Shown: positions 8,908 through 17,560 of the stretch, piece after piece
Position numbering within the stretch: position 1 is the first letter of the stretch
How the letters are laid out: every line of letters begins with the position of its first letter
Assembly (NCBI GenBank): GCA_000825765.1
Contig: CDGH01000039.1
Span: forward strand, 1-37,506
Length of the DNA: 37,506 nt
Direction of reading: 5' to 3'
Origin: Ehrlichia minasensis
Lineage (GTDB): Bacteria > Pseudomonadota > Alphaproteobacteria > Rickettsiales > Anaplasmataceae
Notes under the pieces: model-generated
Told to the model about the DNA's origin: nothing
What the model saw: the letters and a program-made list of their open reading frames with translations, nothing else
Database searches by the model: none
Program-made: the position numbers and the translations under genes

Positions 8908-9612
8908 ATGCTATTTATACTAATGGGTTATTGTATGCTTCATTTAACAACAGAAATTACAGGTATTGATTTTGCTAATGATTTTCATATACATTCAGGT
9001 GAAAGATTTGTTGTTACAAGTGGTGATCTACAACTTGAGATCGGCAGCCATGGTAGTCATGGTTATCATATTTTATTTAAAAACAATGGTCATGTAATAT
9101 CAGATTTACATGGTGTAAAAGCTGAAGACTTTAGCTTTGATATGAAGAATCGTAGTTTAAGTGCTTCTTTCATAGTTGATCCAATGGCTCCTTTTCATGA
9201 ATTAGATGTTAATAATCATCCAAACTTCTCTATTTCTATGCATGCTGAAAGTGTTTGTAATAATTGTGTGCATGGGAACACACCACTTACTTCTCTAGTA
9301 AATCAAGCTCAAGTTTTATTACCAAGTGGAGTTCCTGCAGCTTCTGGTGATGCTCAAGTTCCTGCAGCTTCTGGTGATGCTCAAGTTCCTGCAGCTTCTG
9401 GTGATGCTCAAGTTCCTGCAGCTTCTGGTGATGCTCAAGTTCCTGCAGCTTCTGGTGATGCTCAAGTTCCTGCAGCTTCTGGTGATGCTCAAGTTCCTGC
9501 AGCTTCTGGTGATGCTCAAACTGCAGCAACAGGTTTACAAACATTATCTAGTCGCAGACCTTCTGGATTTGAGTTTTTAGGTGCTGAGACTCTTGAAGCG
9601 TTGGATTTATAA
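8908..9612 (+). CDS. trp36: TRP36/gp36-type tandem-repeat immunodominant protein
   Basis: The 234-residue frame begins MLFILMGYCMLHLTTEITG, which I recognise from E. canis gp36 and E. chaffeensis gp47. A conserved N-terminal region (residues 1 to about 141) is followed by seven identical copies of VPAASGDAQ (residues 142-204) and a short non-repeat tail ending in LGAETLEALDL. Family members are acidic, Ser/Thr-rich proteins exported without a Sec signal (type I secretion is reported), found on dense-cored bacteria and in host cells, and they are major antibody targets. The repeat differs from the E. canis TEDSVSAPA and, from memory, matches E. minasensis. ATG 8935 is an alternative start (225 residues). 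It stands alone, with no operon partner. Confidence 0.9.
   Translation: MLFILMGYCMLHLTTEITGIDFANDFHIHSGERFVVTSGDLQLEIGSHGSHGYHILFKNNGHVISDLHGVKAEDFSFDMKNRSLSASFIVDPMAPFHELDVNNHPNFSISMHAESVCNNCVHGNTPLTSLVNQAQVLLPSGVPAASGDAQVPAASGDAQVPAASGDAQVPAASGDAQVPAASGDAQVPAASGDAQVPAASGDAQTAATGLQTLSSRRPSGFEFLGAETLEALDL
9331..9519 (+). repeat. Seven perfect 27-bp tandem repeats in trp36
   Basis: Seven head-to-tail copies of a 27-bp unit beginning GTTCCTGCAGCTTCTGG encode VPAASGDAQ. All copies are identical at nucleotide level, including third positions, which points to recent expansion or homogenisation. The period is a multiple of three and stop-free in several frames, which creates long spurious ORFs on both strands. 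Confidence 0.97.
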
Positions 9613-9667
9613 TAACTTCTGATAACTGAAATATACCCTGTAAAATATTTCTATTTTCTACTCAAAA

Positions 9668-9700
9668 ATTTAGCTTCTATAAAGCTTATAGAAGCTAAAT
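9668..9700 (+). terminator. Perfect 15-bp hairpin downstream of trp36
   Basis: ATTTAGCTTCTATAA (9668-9682) pairs perfectly with 9686-9700 around a 3-nt loop, 56 bp after the trp36 stop. There is no proper T-run after it, so it may be a non-canonical terminator or an mRNA 3'-end stabiliser. Confidence 0.55.
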
Positions 9701-10154
9701 CTCGGTATTTTATACAGCTATTATAACCTTGTGAAAAGGTATAATATTTTTTGTATAAGTAATATTGAGTATTAAGTTAATCTTTTGCTTAGTTAACAAT
9801 TAAACTTTTTATTTGTTTTATTGTTATTGTGATAACTTCGTGCAATATGTTACTGTGTATTTTTTTCTGAATAATGCAGTTCTAAAATTTTTTGCATATG
9901 TTTTCAATGTTTTTATACTTCATGTATTTTGCCAGATAAAAAAATTGAATTGCATATTTAATGCTATTTTATCCTTATCAAGTTGTACATACTTTAAGTT
10001 TTATAGAACTATAATACAAGTAACATAACTTTCACCAATGTATCAAACTTATAACATTATATTTAGTTTATAAGATTTGTATTGTATATATGCAACTTAT
10101 TAACCTTACTTTTGAAAAGACATATTAAAAATGAGGCTATTATAACTAAATGTA

Positions 10155-10175
10155 CTAAGCAGTTTTACTGCTTAG
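10155..10175 (-). terminator. Hairpin downstream of trpS
   Basis: CTAAGCAGT (10155-10163) pairs with ACTGCTTAG (10167-10175) around a 3-nt loop, 15 bp past the trpS stop. The following minus-strand sequence is A/T-rich but lacks a continuous T-run. It is a likely terminator for trpS and perhaps works in both directions. Confidence 0.55.
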
Positions 10176-10189
10176 CAATAAATGTGTTT

Positions 10190-11191
10190 TTATAGCCAAC
10201 ATCCAACGATCTCTTTAATCTCTAATATGTGCTTATTAGCAATAGATGCTGCTTTATTGTTACCTGAAACTATTATGTTATGCAGATGTTCCTGGTCTTC
10301 AAGGAATTCTTTTACTTTTTGTCGTATTGGTGCAACATTAGATATTATTAATTCTGCTAATTGTTCTTTAAATTGCTTTGTATCTAGATTCTCAATGTTA
10401 GTACATGCTTGTTCTAGATTGATGTTTAAGAGTGTAGCATATATGCTAACTAGGTTTTTAACTTCAGGTCTACTATCTAGAGTATTAAAGTCAAACCCCA
10501 CAATAGAATCAGTTGTTGCTTTGCTTATTTTTTTTGAAATCATATCATTACTATCATGCAAGTTAATACGTGTAAGATCTGATGAATCTGATTTACTCAT
10601 TTTTTTCTTTCCATCTCTTAAACTCATAATCTTTGCTGATTCTTGCACTATCAATGGCTCTGGAATTTGAAAATATTGTGTGTTATGAATAGAATTAAAA
10701 CTAGTAGCGATGTCCCTAGTTAGTTCTAGGTGTTGTTTTTGATCAGCACCTACTGGTACAATATTTGCCTTATATATCAGTATATCGGCGGCCATTAATA
10801 CTGGGTAGCTATATAAACCCAAACAAGATACTGATACTTTGTTACGGCTTTTTTCTTTAAACTGAGTCATTCTGTTTAATTGTCCCGTTGAAGTGATGCA
10901 GCTAAGTATCCATAACAATTCTGAATGTGCATGTATGGAGGATTGTATGAATAAAACTGATTTATTTGGATCAATACCACATGCTAAATATGTTGCTAAT
11001 GTGTTTATCGAGTTTTGCTTTAATTCAGCTGGGTTATAGCTTTGAGATGTTAAAGTATGTAAATCAGCAAGAAAGAAAAAACACTTGTATGAACTTTGTA
11101 AGGATACCCAATTACGTATAGAACCTAAATAATTTCCTAAATGTATACTACCAGTTGGTTGTATACCAGATAAAGCAATAGACATAGACAT
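10190..11191 (-). CDS. trpS: Tryptophanyl-tRNA synthetase
   Basis: This class I aminoacyl-tRNA synthetase charges tRNA-Trp. The 333-residue protein has the HIGH-type motif in SGIQPTGSIHLGNYLG (residues 8-23), the tryptophan pocket region around GADQKQHLELTRDIA (about residues 148-162), and KMSKSDSSD (about residues 197-205). Length and order are those of bacterial TrpRS. The chosen ATG at 11191 gives MSMSIALSGIQPTG; the second Met at residue 3 is possible. It sits 239 bp downstream of grpE on the same strand, so co-transcription is uncertain. No tryptophan biosynthesis genes or T-box-like leader are visible nearby. Confidence 0.97.
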   Translation of the reverse strand: MSMSIALSGIQPTGSIHLGNYLGSIRNWVSLQSSYKCFFFLADLHTLTSQSYNPAELKQNSINTLATYLACGIDPNKSVLFIQSSIHAHSELLWILSCITSTGQLNRMTQFKEKSRNKVSVSCLGLYSYPVLMAADILIYKANIVPVGADQKQHLELTRDIATSFNSIHNTQYFQIPEPLIVQESAKIMSLRDGKKKMSKSDSSDLTRINLHDSNDMISKKISKATTDSIVGFDFNTLDSRPEVKNLVSIYATLLNINLEQACTNIENLDTKQFKEQLAELIISNVAPIRQKVKEFLEDQEHLHNIIVSGNNKAASIANKHILEIKEIVGCWL

Positions 11192-11430
11192 AATTGTTAT
11201 CCTTCAATAGTAATTAAGTGATGTATTTTATAGTACATTTATAAGTGATGCACGTATTTTTTTATATTGGACAAAACAATACAAGCATTAATTGGTGTAT
11301 GTTTGGATTTAATTTCAGTATCTTAGGGGGTAGGAGTAAAAAAACTTGTATACATATACTAGCATTAACATAGAGCAAAAAATACTCCACTAAAATGGCA
11401 TAAAATAAATTTGCTTGAGTTTAATGGAAT

Positions 11431-12030
11431 TTAATCACTCTTTTTGGATATTATTACTGAAGCTGGACGTAATAACTTATCCTTTATTATATATCCAGGT
11501 TGCACAACATGCAGAATAGTATTTTCATCTTTCTCTTCATCACTCATTTGAGATACTGCTTTATGAAACTGCGGATTAAACTTTTCTCCAATTGGATCTA
11601 TTCTTGTAATGTTATGACGTTCTAGTGTGTTGAGTAGTTCTTTGTAAGTCATCAATACTCCAGCATGTATACTGTCGTCTTCCTTTAAATTTTTTAATGA
11701 TGTTTCTAGATTATCACAAGAACTTAATAGATCACGTGCGAAATTAGAAATAGCATAGATAGATGTATCATCTATATTTTTTTGCATAATCCGCTTAACA
11801 TTTTCTTTGTCAGCTACTGCCAAGCGAAACTGATTTTGGAAATGTGCTAGTTGTTGTTTTAGTTTCTCTAGCTCTGATAAATCTTCATTTAATTTTTCTT
11901 TTTTCTTGTTTAATACTGCTGTAAATTTTCTTTGTGGTTTCTGGTTAGATTGAATTTCTTCACCCGACTTTTCTTCAGTTTGAGGCGTATTGTTTTGTTG
12001 ACTTTTTGTGTTATTGTCACTATCACTCAT
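11431..12030 (-). CDS. grpE: Nucleotide exchange factor GrpE
   Basis: GrpE releases ADP from DnaK in the Hsp70 cycle. From the ATG at 12030 the product is 199 residues. It has an acidic/Gln-rich N-terminus, a long helical stretch (LSELEKLKQQLAHFQNQFRL), ADKENVKRIMQKNIDDTSIY, and the C-terminal beta domain with ITRIDPIGEKFNPQFHKAVSQ and VVQPGYIIKDKLLRPASVIIS, all family signatures. The frame stays open up to 12090, but a good promoter (12062-12090) overlaps that stretch, so the extra 20 residues are probably not made. ribD diverges 107 bp away. Confidence 0.93.
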   Translation of the reverse strand: MSDSDNNTKSQQNNTPQTEEKSGEEIQSNQKPQRKFTAVLNKKKEKLNEDLSELEKLKQQLAHFQNQFRLAVADKENVKRIMQKNIDDTSIYAISNFARDLLSSCDNLETSLKNLKEDDSIHAGVLMTYKELLNTLERHNITRIDPIGEKFNPQFHKAVSQMSDEEKDENTILHVVQPGYIIKDKLLRPASVIISKKSD

Positions 12031-12061
12031 AATTCTAAACTTGTTTATAAACTCTAAGGAA

Positions 12062-12090
12062 TATATAGTAATATTATCAAAAAATATCAA
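12062..12090 (-). promoter_or_regulatory. Sigma70-type promoter of grpE
   Basis: The minus strand reads TTGATA (12085-12090), 17 bp, TATATA (12062-12067). Transcription would start about 12055, leaving a leader of about 25 nt before the ATG at 12030. This position decides the start against the longer frame to 12090. It does not look like a sigma32 promoter. Confidence 0.65.
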
Positions 12091-12137
12091 GTGTTATGAG
12101 CTTTGTTAATAGAGTTTTTCTATATTGTTAATATTTT

Positions 12138-13223
12138 ATGATGCGTGACGATAAGAAATTTATGTCTTTGGCATTAAGAATTGCAAGACGTGGCCTTGGT
12201 AATGTTTTCCCTAATCCTGCAGTTGGATGTATAGTAGTGAATCATGGCATGATAGTTGGACGTGGGTGGACACAAGTGGGTGGAAGGCCACATGCAGAGG
12301 TGATAGCGTTGAATAATGCTGGATGTCTAGCAAAGGGTGCTACTGTATATGTTACTCTTGAGCCGTGTTCTCATTATGGAAAGACAGGGCCTTGTGCGTT
12401 GAAACTCATAGATGCTGGTGTTAAACGTATGGTAATAGCTGCAAGGGATCCTGATGTGCGTGTATCTGGCAATGGAATAAAATTACTGCGTGATGCAAAT
12501 ATAGATGTAAGGTGTAACCTCATGTATAAAGAGGCTCAAGAGCTCAATATTGGGTTCTTTTTTAGTAAAATCAAGGATAGGCCTTTTATTACAGTAAAAT
12601 TAGCATCTACTTTGGATGGGAAAATAGCTTTAAGTAATGGTAGTAGTAAATGGATTACAAATCAGTTAACACGTAATTGGGTGCATAAGCAAAGATCTAT
12701 GTATGATGCGATTATGGTTGGCAGTAATACTGTAGTTTATGATAATCCAATGTTAAATGTTAGGATTCCTGGGTTGGAATATTATTCTCCAGTAAGGATA
12801 GTGATTGATCGCTTTGGAAAGATATGTACTTATCATAATATAGTGAAAACTGCTGATATTATTCCTACTTATATTTTAACAGATGATAGTTCTAAAGTGA
12901 AGTTGTGTAAAGCTAACTACCTGGTAGTAAATGGTGTAGATGATTTCTTGAAAAATGCAATGAAGTTAATTGCTATGAAAATAGGTATTACTAGATTATT
13001 TGTTGAAGGTGGTAGTATTTTAATAACAGAGCTTCTTAAAAATCAATTGGTTGATAGAATTATATGGTGTAGATCAAATAAGATTTTTGGTGCCAGTGCA
13101 GTATCATCCATTGGGAATTTGGATGTATTAGCGATACAGAATCTTTATAATTTTAAAAAAATAAATACATTATATTTTGATGATGATATTGTGGATATTT
13201 TGGAAAGTTGTAGAAGGTATTGA
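12138..13223 (+). CDS. ribD: Bifunctional riboflavin deaminase/reductase RibD
   Basis: RibD deaminates and then reduces the pyrimidine/pyrimidinone intermediate after GTP cyclohydrolase II in riboflavin synthesis. The N-terminal cytidine-deaminase-like domain (about residues 1-145) has the zinc and catalytic residues HAE (H52, E54) and PCSHYGKTGPC (C77, C86). The C-terminal reductase domain (about residues 148-361) has FITVKLASTLDGKIAL, a WITN segment, VGSNTVVYDNPMLNVR, and LFVEGGSILITELL, which is the NADPH-binding GG motif. The length is normal for the two-domain fusion. ATG 12138 or 12141 could be used. It diverges from grpE. Confidence 0.96.
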   Translation: MMRDDKKFMSLALRIARRGLGNVFPNPAVGCIVVNHGMIVGRGWTQVGGRPHAEVIALNNAGCLAKGATVYVTLEPCSHYGKTGPCALKLIDAGVKRMVIAARDPDVRVSGNGIKLLRDANIDVRCNLMYKEAQELNIGFFFSKIKDRPFITVKLASTLDGKIALSNGSSKWITNQLTRNWVHKQRSMYDAIMVGSNTVVYDNPMLNVRIPGLEYYSPVRIVIDRFGKICTYHNIVKTADIIPTYILTDDSSKVKLCKANYLVVNGVDDFLKNAMKLIAMKIGITRLFVEGGSILITELLKNQLVDRIIWCRSNKIFGASAVSSIGNLDVLAIQNLYNFKKINTLYFDDDIVDILESCRRY

Positions 13224-13566
13224 TGTTTTTTACTGTAATAATTGTTATTAAATGTTCTTAGTGAAATATTGAAGGTAGAAATGTTATGTAATATTAAGTA
13301 ATGTATAGTTGTTGTTTTATGTTAATTTCATATATTAATTTTGTAATATTGACAATATTAAAAAAGTTGATACGAACAGTACCTTAAAAGCCACTATTGC
13401 TGCATCCACTGTTGCTATAAAATGTATTAACTCAGGATGTTAATTGGTAGTTATGGGTTTATAGAGCTTTATTTTTGTATCTTATTAGTATATACTCAAA
13501 ATTAGTGTTGTGGTTATGCAATATTAATCATGTTCACTGTGTTAATTATGAAATAAGGTATTAGAT
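13224..13566. other. Gap between ribD and the Cys/Tyr-tail gene, with a possible gene remnant
   Basis: This 343-bp region has no ORF with a start codon. Within it, 13339-13443 is a stop-bounded frame that ends in a protein-like, less A/T-rich stretch (LKATIAASTVAIKCINSGC, then stop at 13441-13443) but lacks ATG, GTG or a ribosome binding site. It may be a decayed gene fragment or chance. Confidence 0.4.
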
Positions 13567-13986
13567 ATGTTACACGTTCAAAGTGATGTTGATCAACATG
13601 AAGGTTATATAGATTATCATAATTGTACAAATTGTTCTCACGGTGAAGAGTTTGAAGTTAGTCTTTCTGAGGAAGAAAAAGCGCAATTAAATATATCTTC
13701 TGATGATAATGTAGTATGTGATTGCGTATATTTTCCTTTAGACATGGAAAAAAATCATAATGAGGAAAAGCAAGTACACCAAGGTGATGCCTTGACTATT
13801 GATGCATATCAATTAGGGTTATTGTTAGGTGGCTTTTTAAGCTCTATGCATTACATGTCTTATAGCCGCCCTTGTTGTTATTATGATTGTTATGATAGAA
13901 GTTATTACGACTGTTGTTATAAAAATTGTTACGATTGTTGTGATAATAATATGTATTATAACAACTGTTGTGATTGTGCAATGTAA
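13567..13986 (+). CDS. Unrecognised small protein with Cys/Tyr-rich tail
   Basis: I do not recognise this 139-residue protein. It starts acidic with a CTNC pair (residues 21-24) and a Glu-rich stretch (VSLSEEEKAQL). It has a short hydrophobic segment, YQLGLLLGGFLSSM (about residues 81-94), perhaps a membrane-associated helix. It ends in 42 residues made largely of Cys (11) and Tyr (10) with Asp/Asn in YDCC- and YYDC-like units. A clear Shine-Dalgarno (AAGG at 13555-13558, 8 bp before ATG) supports real translation. The tail could bind metal, form disulfides or be modified on Tyr, but none of this is shown. It stands alone between ribD and the convergent pyrG. Confidence 0.8.
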   Translation: MLHVQSDVDQHEGYIDYHNCTNCSHGEEFEVSLSEEEKAQLNISSDDNVVCDCVYFPLDMEKNHNEEKQVHQGDALTIDAYQLGLLLGGFLSSMHYMSYSRPCCYYDCYDRSYYDCCYKNCYDCCDNNMYYNNCCDCAM

Positions 13987-14353
13987 ATCATAATATTCAA
14001 CAAGCATAAAATTCTTTACTAAAATTTATCAATTGTTCCTGTATTTAACAACTGATGATTTGTAGTTTTATACTTCTTTTAGTTTGGTATTATATATAAA
14101 TTGTAGGTTTTGGTAAGAGTTTTTATAGGTTTATTTATGCTGTTTTATAGTATTATGGTGCTGTAGCTTATTGATTTCCATATGTTTTAATTTTTTAACT
14201 ATTATTCTGGTGGTGTAGTTTAATATAATTAAATGTAAAGCAGCATAAATGGTTGAAGTTTTTATGTTAATCAATATTTAATTTGCTGCTTTAACTTATC
14301 TAATTTTATCTAATTGTTTTAATTATTTTTTGTTAGAATTGTTATAGTGTAAT
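13987..14353. other. Non-coding gap between convergent genes
   Basis: This 367-bp stretch contains a spaced 10-bp inverted repeat, TAAAGCAGCA (14236-14245) and TGCTGCTTTA (14284-14293), which could fold in transcripts ending from either side. No gene is seen. Confidence 0.45.
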
Positions 14354-15970
14354 TTATTTTGTTTCTTGATAACTCAATGAAGCTTTTATAAGTGATATAA
14401 ATAATGGATGAGAATGGAAAGGACTTGATTTAAATTCTGGGTGAAACTGTACTCCAATAAACCATGGATGATCGTTTAATTCTATAGCTTCTATTAGGCT
14501 ATCATCAGTATTGTTTGCTTTACCTGTAAAAGTTAATCCATGTTGTTCTAGTAAGTCTTTATACTGTAAATTGAATGTGTATCTGTGTCTTCTTCTTTCG
14601 TTTATTACTGATTGTTGATATATGGAAAAGATTTTAGAATTTGCATCTAAATAGCATGGGCATGACCCTAGTTTCATGCTTCCTCCTAGAAAGTTTTGCT
14701 GTAATTCTGGTAATTGGTGTATTACAGGGTTTTTGCAATATAAGTTAAATTCTGTAGAATTAGCATCTTCTAAGTGAGCTACATTGTTTGCGAACTCAAC
14801 TATGGCAAGCTGCATGCCCATACAAATACCTAAAAAGGGTATCTTATTTAAACGTGCATGTGTTATTGCTGTGATCTTACCTTTAACTCCGTCGTCACCA
14901 AATCCTCCAGGTATTAGTATAGAATCAACATTATCAAATGCACTAATCCCGTTGCTATCTAATGAACGTGAATCTATCCATCTTATCAATAACTTTACCT
15001 TATTGTGAGTTGATGCATGTTCTAAAGCTTCAATTAATGACTTGTACGCATCAAGCAGTTTGATATATTTGCCTATTATTGCTACAGTTACTGTTCTTGT
15101 TAGTGTATGAGATATGTTTAGTATGTTTTCCCACTTACTTAAGTTTGGATCAGGAGAATTAACATTAAAATGTTTTAATATTTGTGTGTCTAAGTTGTAA
15201 TTGTGATAAGAAATAGGTAATTCATATATATTTTTTACATCTAATGCAGGAATAATGTTTGTTGGTGAAACGTTACATAAGTTTGCTATTTTATCTCTTT
15301 GTTCTTTTGATAATGGTATTTTACTGCGGTACAGTATTATATCTGGCTGTATACCTACAGCACTTAATTCTTTTACAGAGTGTTGTGTAGGTTTGGTTTT
15401 TAATTCCATTGCTGCATCAATATATGGTACTAAAGTCAAATGGACAAATATAGTATTATTTTTGCTTAATTTATATCCAATTTGTCTTATAGACTCAAGA
15501 AATGGTTGACTTTCAATATCTCCTACTGTTCCACCTATTTCGCATATGACAAAATCTAATCCTTCAGTGTTATGTAGAATAAAAGAGTTAATAAGGTCAG
15601 TAACATGTGGGATAATTTGTACTGTTTGGCCTAGATAATCTCCTCTTCTTTCTTTTTTCAGTAAATTATGATATACCTTACCGGTAGTTATGTTGTCATT
15701 TTTTGTTGTTTTGACGCCTGTGAAACGTTCATAATGCCCTAAATCTAGGTCTGTTTCTGCTCCATCATCAGTTACAAAAACCTCTCCGTGTTGAATTGGA
15801 CTCATTGTGCCAGGGTCTATATTAAGGTATGGGTCCAACTTACGTAAACAGATCTTAAATCCTCTAGCTTGTAACAATGCTCCAATGCTAGCTGCAGCTA
15901 ACCCCTTGCCTAAAGAAGATACTACACCTCCAGTAACAAAAATAAATCTAGTTGAAGTTTGGTTACTCAT
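14354..15970 (-). CDS. pyrG: CTP synthase
   Basis: PyrG aminates UTP to CTP using glutamine and ATP, the last step of pyrimidine nucleotide synthesis. The 538-residue protein has the amidoligase domain (about 1-270) with [20 protein letters not shown] and [20 protein letters not shown], then a class I glutaminase domain with IPGGFGDDG, the nucleophile Cys383 in GICMGMQLA, and His510/Glu512 in GVQFHPEF. Spacing matches the known enzyme (E. coli Cys379, His515, Glu517). secG ends 6 bp upstream on the same strand, so secG-pyrG is an operon read from the promoter at 16339-16367. Confidence 0.98.
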   Translation of the reverse strand: MSNQTSTRFIFVTGGVVSSLGKGLAAASIGALLQARGFKICLRKLDPYLNIDPGTMSPIQHGEVFVTDDGAETDLDLGHYERFTGVKTTKNDNITTGKVYHNLLKKERRGDYLGQTVQIIPHVTDLINSFILHNTEGLDFVICEIGGTVGDIESQPFLESIRQIGYKLSKNNTIFVHLTLVPYIDAAMELKTKPTQHSVKELSAVGIQPDIILYRSKIPLSKEQRDKIANLCNVSPTNIIPALDVKNIYELPISYHNYNLDTQILKHFNVNSPDPNLSKWENILNISHTLTRTVTVAIIGKYIKLLDAYKSLIEALEHASTHNKVKLLIRWIDSRSLDSNGISAFDNVDSILIPGGFGDDGVKGKITAITHARLNKIPFLGICMGMQLAIVEFANNVAHLEDANSTEFNLYCKNPVIHQLPELQQNFLGGSMKLGSCPCYLDANSKIFSIYQQSVINERRRHRYTFNLQYKDLLEQHGLTFTGKANNTDDSLIEAIELNDHPWFIGVQFHPEFKSSPFHSHPLFISLIKASLSYQETK

Positions 15971-15976
15971 AATACC

Positions 15977-16309
15977 TTACTGATTAAATGGTATGCTATC
16001 TTCATTATCATGTTCCATAGGAGGCAGATTATGTACTTTGCTCATTTCAGCAATTTTCTTGACAATAGACTCCTTGTGTACACTTTTAGCATTTACCCCA
16101 ACCAATAAAACTGTGTTAATGATAAAAGCAGTTGCAATAACAACTGTAAGTTTTGTGATAAAATTAGAGGATGACCCAGTTGAAAACATGGAATCCAAGT
16201 TACCCTGCGTTCCACCAAATCCACTTAGATTATCAGATTCTGGTGGTTGTAATAATATTAAGATTACCAATAGAAATACTAGCACTAATTGTATAACTGT
16301 TAAAACCAT
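15977..16309 (-). CDS. secG: Preprotein translocase subunit SecG
   Basis: SecG is an auxiliary subunit of the SecYEG channel in the inner membrane. The 110-residue protein has two hydrophobic segments (about residues 4-21 and 53-75) around the family motif LILLQPPESDNLSGFGGTQG, then NLDSMFSTGSSSNFITKLT, all typical of alphaproteobacterial SecG. The C-terminal hydrophilic tail is of moderate length. It is the first gene of a two-gene operon with pyrG, 6 bp away, under a good sigma70 promoter. Confidence 0.93.
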   Translation of the reverse strand: MVLTVIQLVLVFLLVILILLQPPESDNLSGFGGTQGNLDSMFSTGSSSNFITKLTVVIATAFIINTVLLVGVNAKSVHKESIVKKIAEMSKVHNLPPMEHDNEDSIPFNQ

Positions 16310-16630
16310 ATAGAAAAGATAATGCTATTAAAGTATATTTTATACATTGTTTATTGTTTTAAGTCAAGGATTACAGAGGTTATAAAAATGTAGTTTTTGT
16401 ATTAATAATTGTATGGTTGTTATGCAAGATAGTAAGATGTAACTGTATATCAATTAATTGAGTATTAGTTTTAGTTACTATAATTTTGCTGTCTGTTGTA
16501 ACAGTACACTTTGCTTGAGAATATTAGTTGATTATGTAGTGATGTGTAATAAAAAAATGTGGAATTTTTTTGTGATAGCAATGGATTTTCTATCTGTTAA
16601 AATCTGACAATATGCTAATAGTGAGTTGAT
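16310..16630. other. Divergent intergenic region secG/xerD
   Basis: This 321-bp gap contains the secG-pyrG promoter at its left end. I see no other gene and no clear promoter boxes for xerD. Confidence 0.5.
16339..16367 (-). promoter_or_regulatory. Sigma70-type promoter of secG-pyrG
   Basis: The minus strand reads TTGACT (16362-16367), 17 bp, TATAAA (16339-16344): five of six matches in each box with ideal spacing. Start of transcription would be near 16332, about 23 nt before the secG ATG. Confidence 0.75.
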
Positions 16631-17560
16631 ATGGATAATCAGAAATATGTGGAGATTTTTCTTGAGGCAATAACTGCAGAAAGACATATATCCTATAATA
16701 CTTGTCAGAGTTATAAAACTGATTTATTAGGGCTTTGTCAATTTGTTAGTCAGCAGAATCTTTTATTAATAGATGCTAGTATCAATGAATTACAGAATTA
16801 TATAAGGTTGTTGTATGAGAAGGGATATAAAGCAAATACTGTATTGAGAAAGATATCAGCTATTAAGAATTTTTACGGATTTCTATATAGAGATAATATA
16901 ATTGAAAGTGATCCTACTTTGTATCTTGATGCTCCTAAGTTATCTCGTTCTCTTCCAAAAGCTTTGAGTTTTGAAGAAATTGATAAATTACTTGATGTTG
17001 CTGCTTTAGATATTTCACCTGATGGAAGAAGGATTAATGCTATAGTTAATATATTATATTCCTCAGGTATAAGAATTTCTGAATTAGTATGTTTAAAGTT
17101 TTGTTCAGTAATGGAGGCTTTGGAAGGTCATAATGAGGAAATTTATCATATAAAGATTAATGGCAAAGCAAATAAGGAGAGGATAGTATTATTAAATTTA
17201 TCTGCTGTGGAAAGTATAAAAAAATATATGGAAGTTTATAAATATTTTGTTCCAAATGGGTTTGAAATGTCACGATGGCTATTTCCTGGGACAAAATTTG
17301 ATAATCCTATAACTAGACAAAGAGTAGGGCAATTGTTAAAAGGTTTAGCTATGAATGCTGGTATTGATATTACAAAAATCTCTCCGCACAAACTTCGACA
17401 TTCTTTTGCAACTCATTTGTTAAATAACGGATCAAATATTATTTTTATACAAAAAATGTTGGGACATGCTAATTTAGCAACTACACAAATATATACTCAT
17501 ATTGCGAATGAAAAACTAAAGAATGTGCTACTAAAATTTCATCCTTTAAACAATGAATAA
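16631..17560 (+). CDS. xerD: Tyrosine recombinase XerD-type
   Basis: Site-specific recombinase that with its partner XerC resolves chromosome dimers at dif during division. The 309-residue protein has the N-terminal SAM-like core-binding domain (about residues 1-90) and the catalytic domain with Arg148 (SSGIRISELV), Lys in NGKANKERIV (about 178-186), His253-Lys-Leu-Arg256-His, His279 (LGHANL) and the nucleophile Tyr288 in TTQIYTHIANEKL. The final segment resembles XerD more than XerC, and Arg148 falls at the same number as in E. coli XerD, but the XerC/XerD choice is not certain. It stands alone, with no integrase context (no att site or phage genes). Confidence 0.88.
   Translation: MDNQKYVEIFLEAITAERHISYNTCQSYKTDLLGLCQFVSQQNLLLIDASINELQNYIRLLYEKGYKANTVLRKISAIKNFYGFLYRDNIIESDPTLYLDAPKLSRSLPKALSFEEIDKLLDVAALDISPDGRRINAIVNILYSSGIRISELVCLKFCSVMEALEGHNEEIYHIKINGKANKERIVLLNLSAVESIKKYMEVYKYFVPNGFEMSRWLFPGTKFDNPITRQRVGQLLKGLAMNAGIDITKISPHKLRHSFATHLLNNGSNIIFIQKMLGHANLATTQIYTHIANEKLKNVLLKFHPLNNE

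Larger units (their letters stand above)
9613..10189. other. Non-coding gap between convergent trp36 and trpS
   Basis: This 577-bp stretch contains two strong hairpins (listed separately), one near each gene end. A 71-codon open frame on the plus strand (9813-10028) has no ribosome binding site and a composition like the surrounding non-coding DNA, so I do not call it a gene. Confidence 0.5.

Noticed and set aside
9331..9519. CRISPR-like array
   Set aside because: The copies are directly adjacent with no spacers and encode part of a protein; no cas genes are present.
9287..9580. Several open frames on both strands across the trp36 repeat
   Set aside because: They arise because the 27-bp unit is a multiple of three without stops in those frames; their products are pure repeats with no ribosome binding site.
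9813..10028. 71-codon plus-strand ORF between trp36 and trpS
   Set aside because: No ribosome binding site, Phe/Tyr/Ile-rich translation typical of A/T-rich non-coding DNA, and not recognisable.
12031..12090. Longer GrpE starting at 12090
   Set aside because: A good promoter (12062-12090) covers this stretch, and the extra residues are unlike any GrpE N-terminus.
16631..17560. Phage or genomic-island integrase
   Set aside because: The protein matches chromosomal XerD in length and residues; no phage genes, att duplication or tRNA-adjacent integration is seen.
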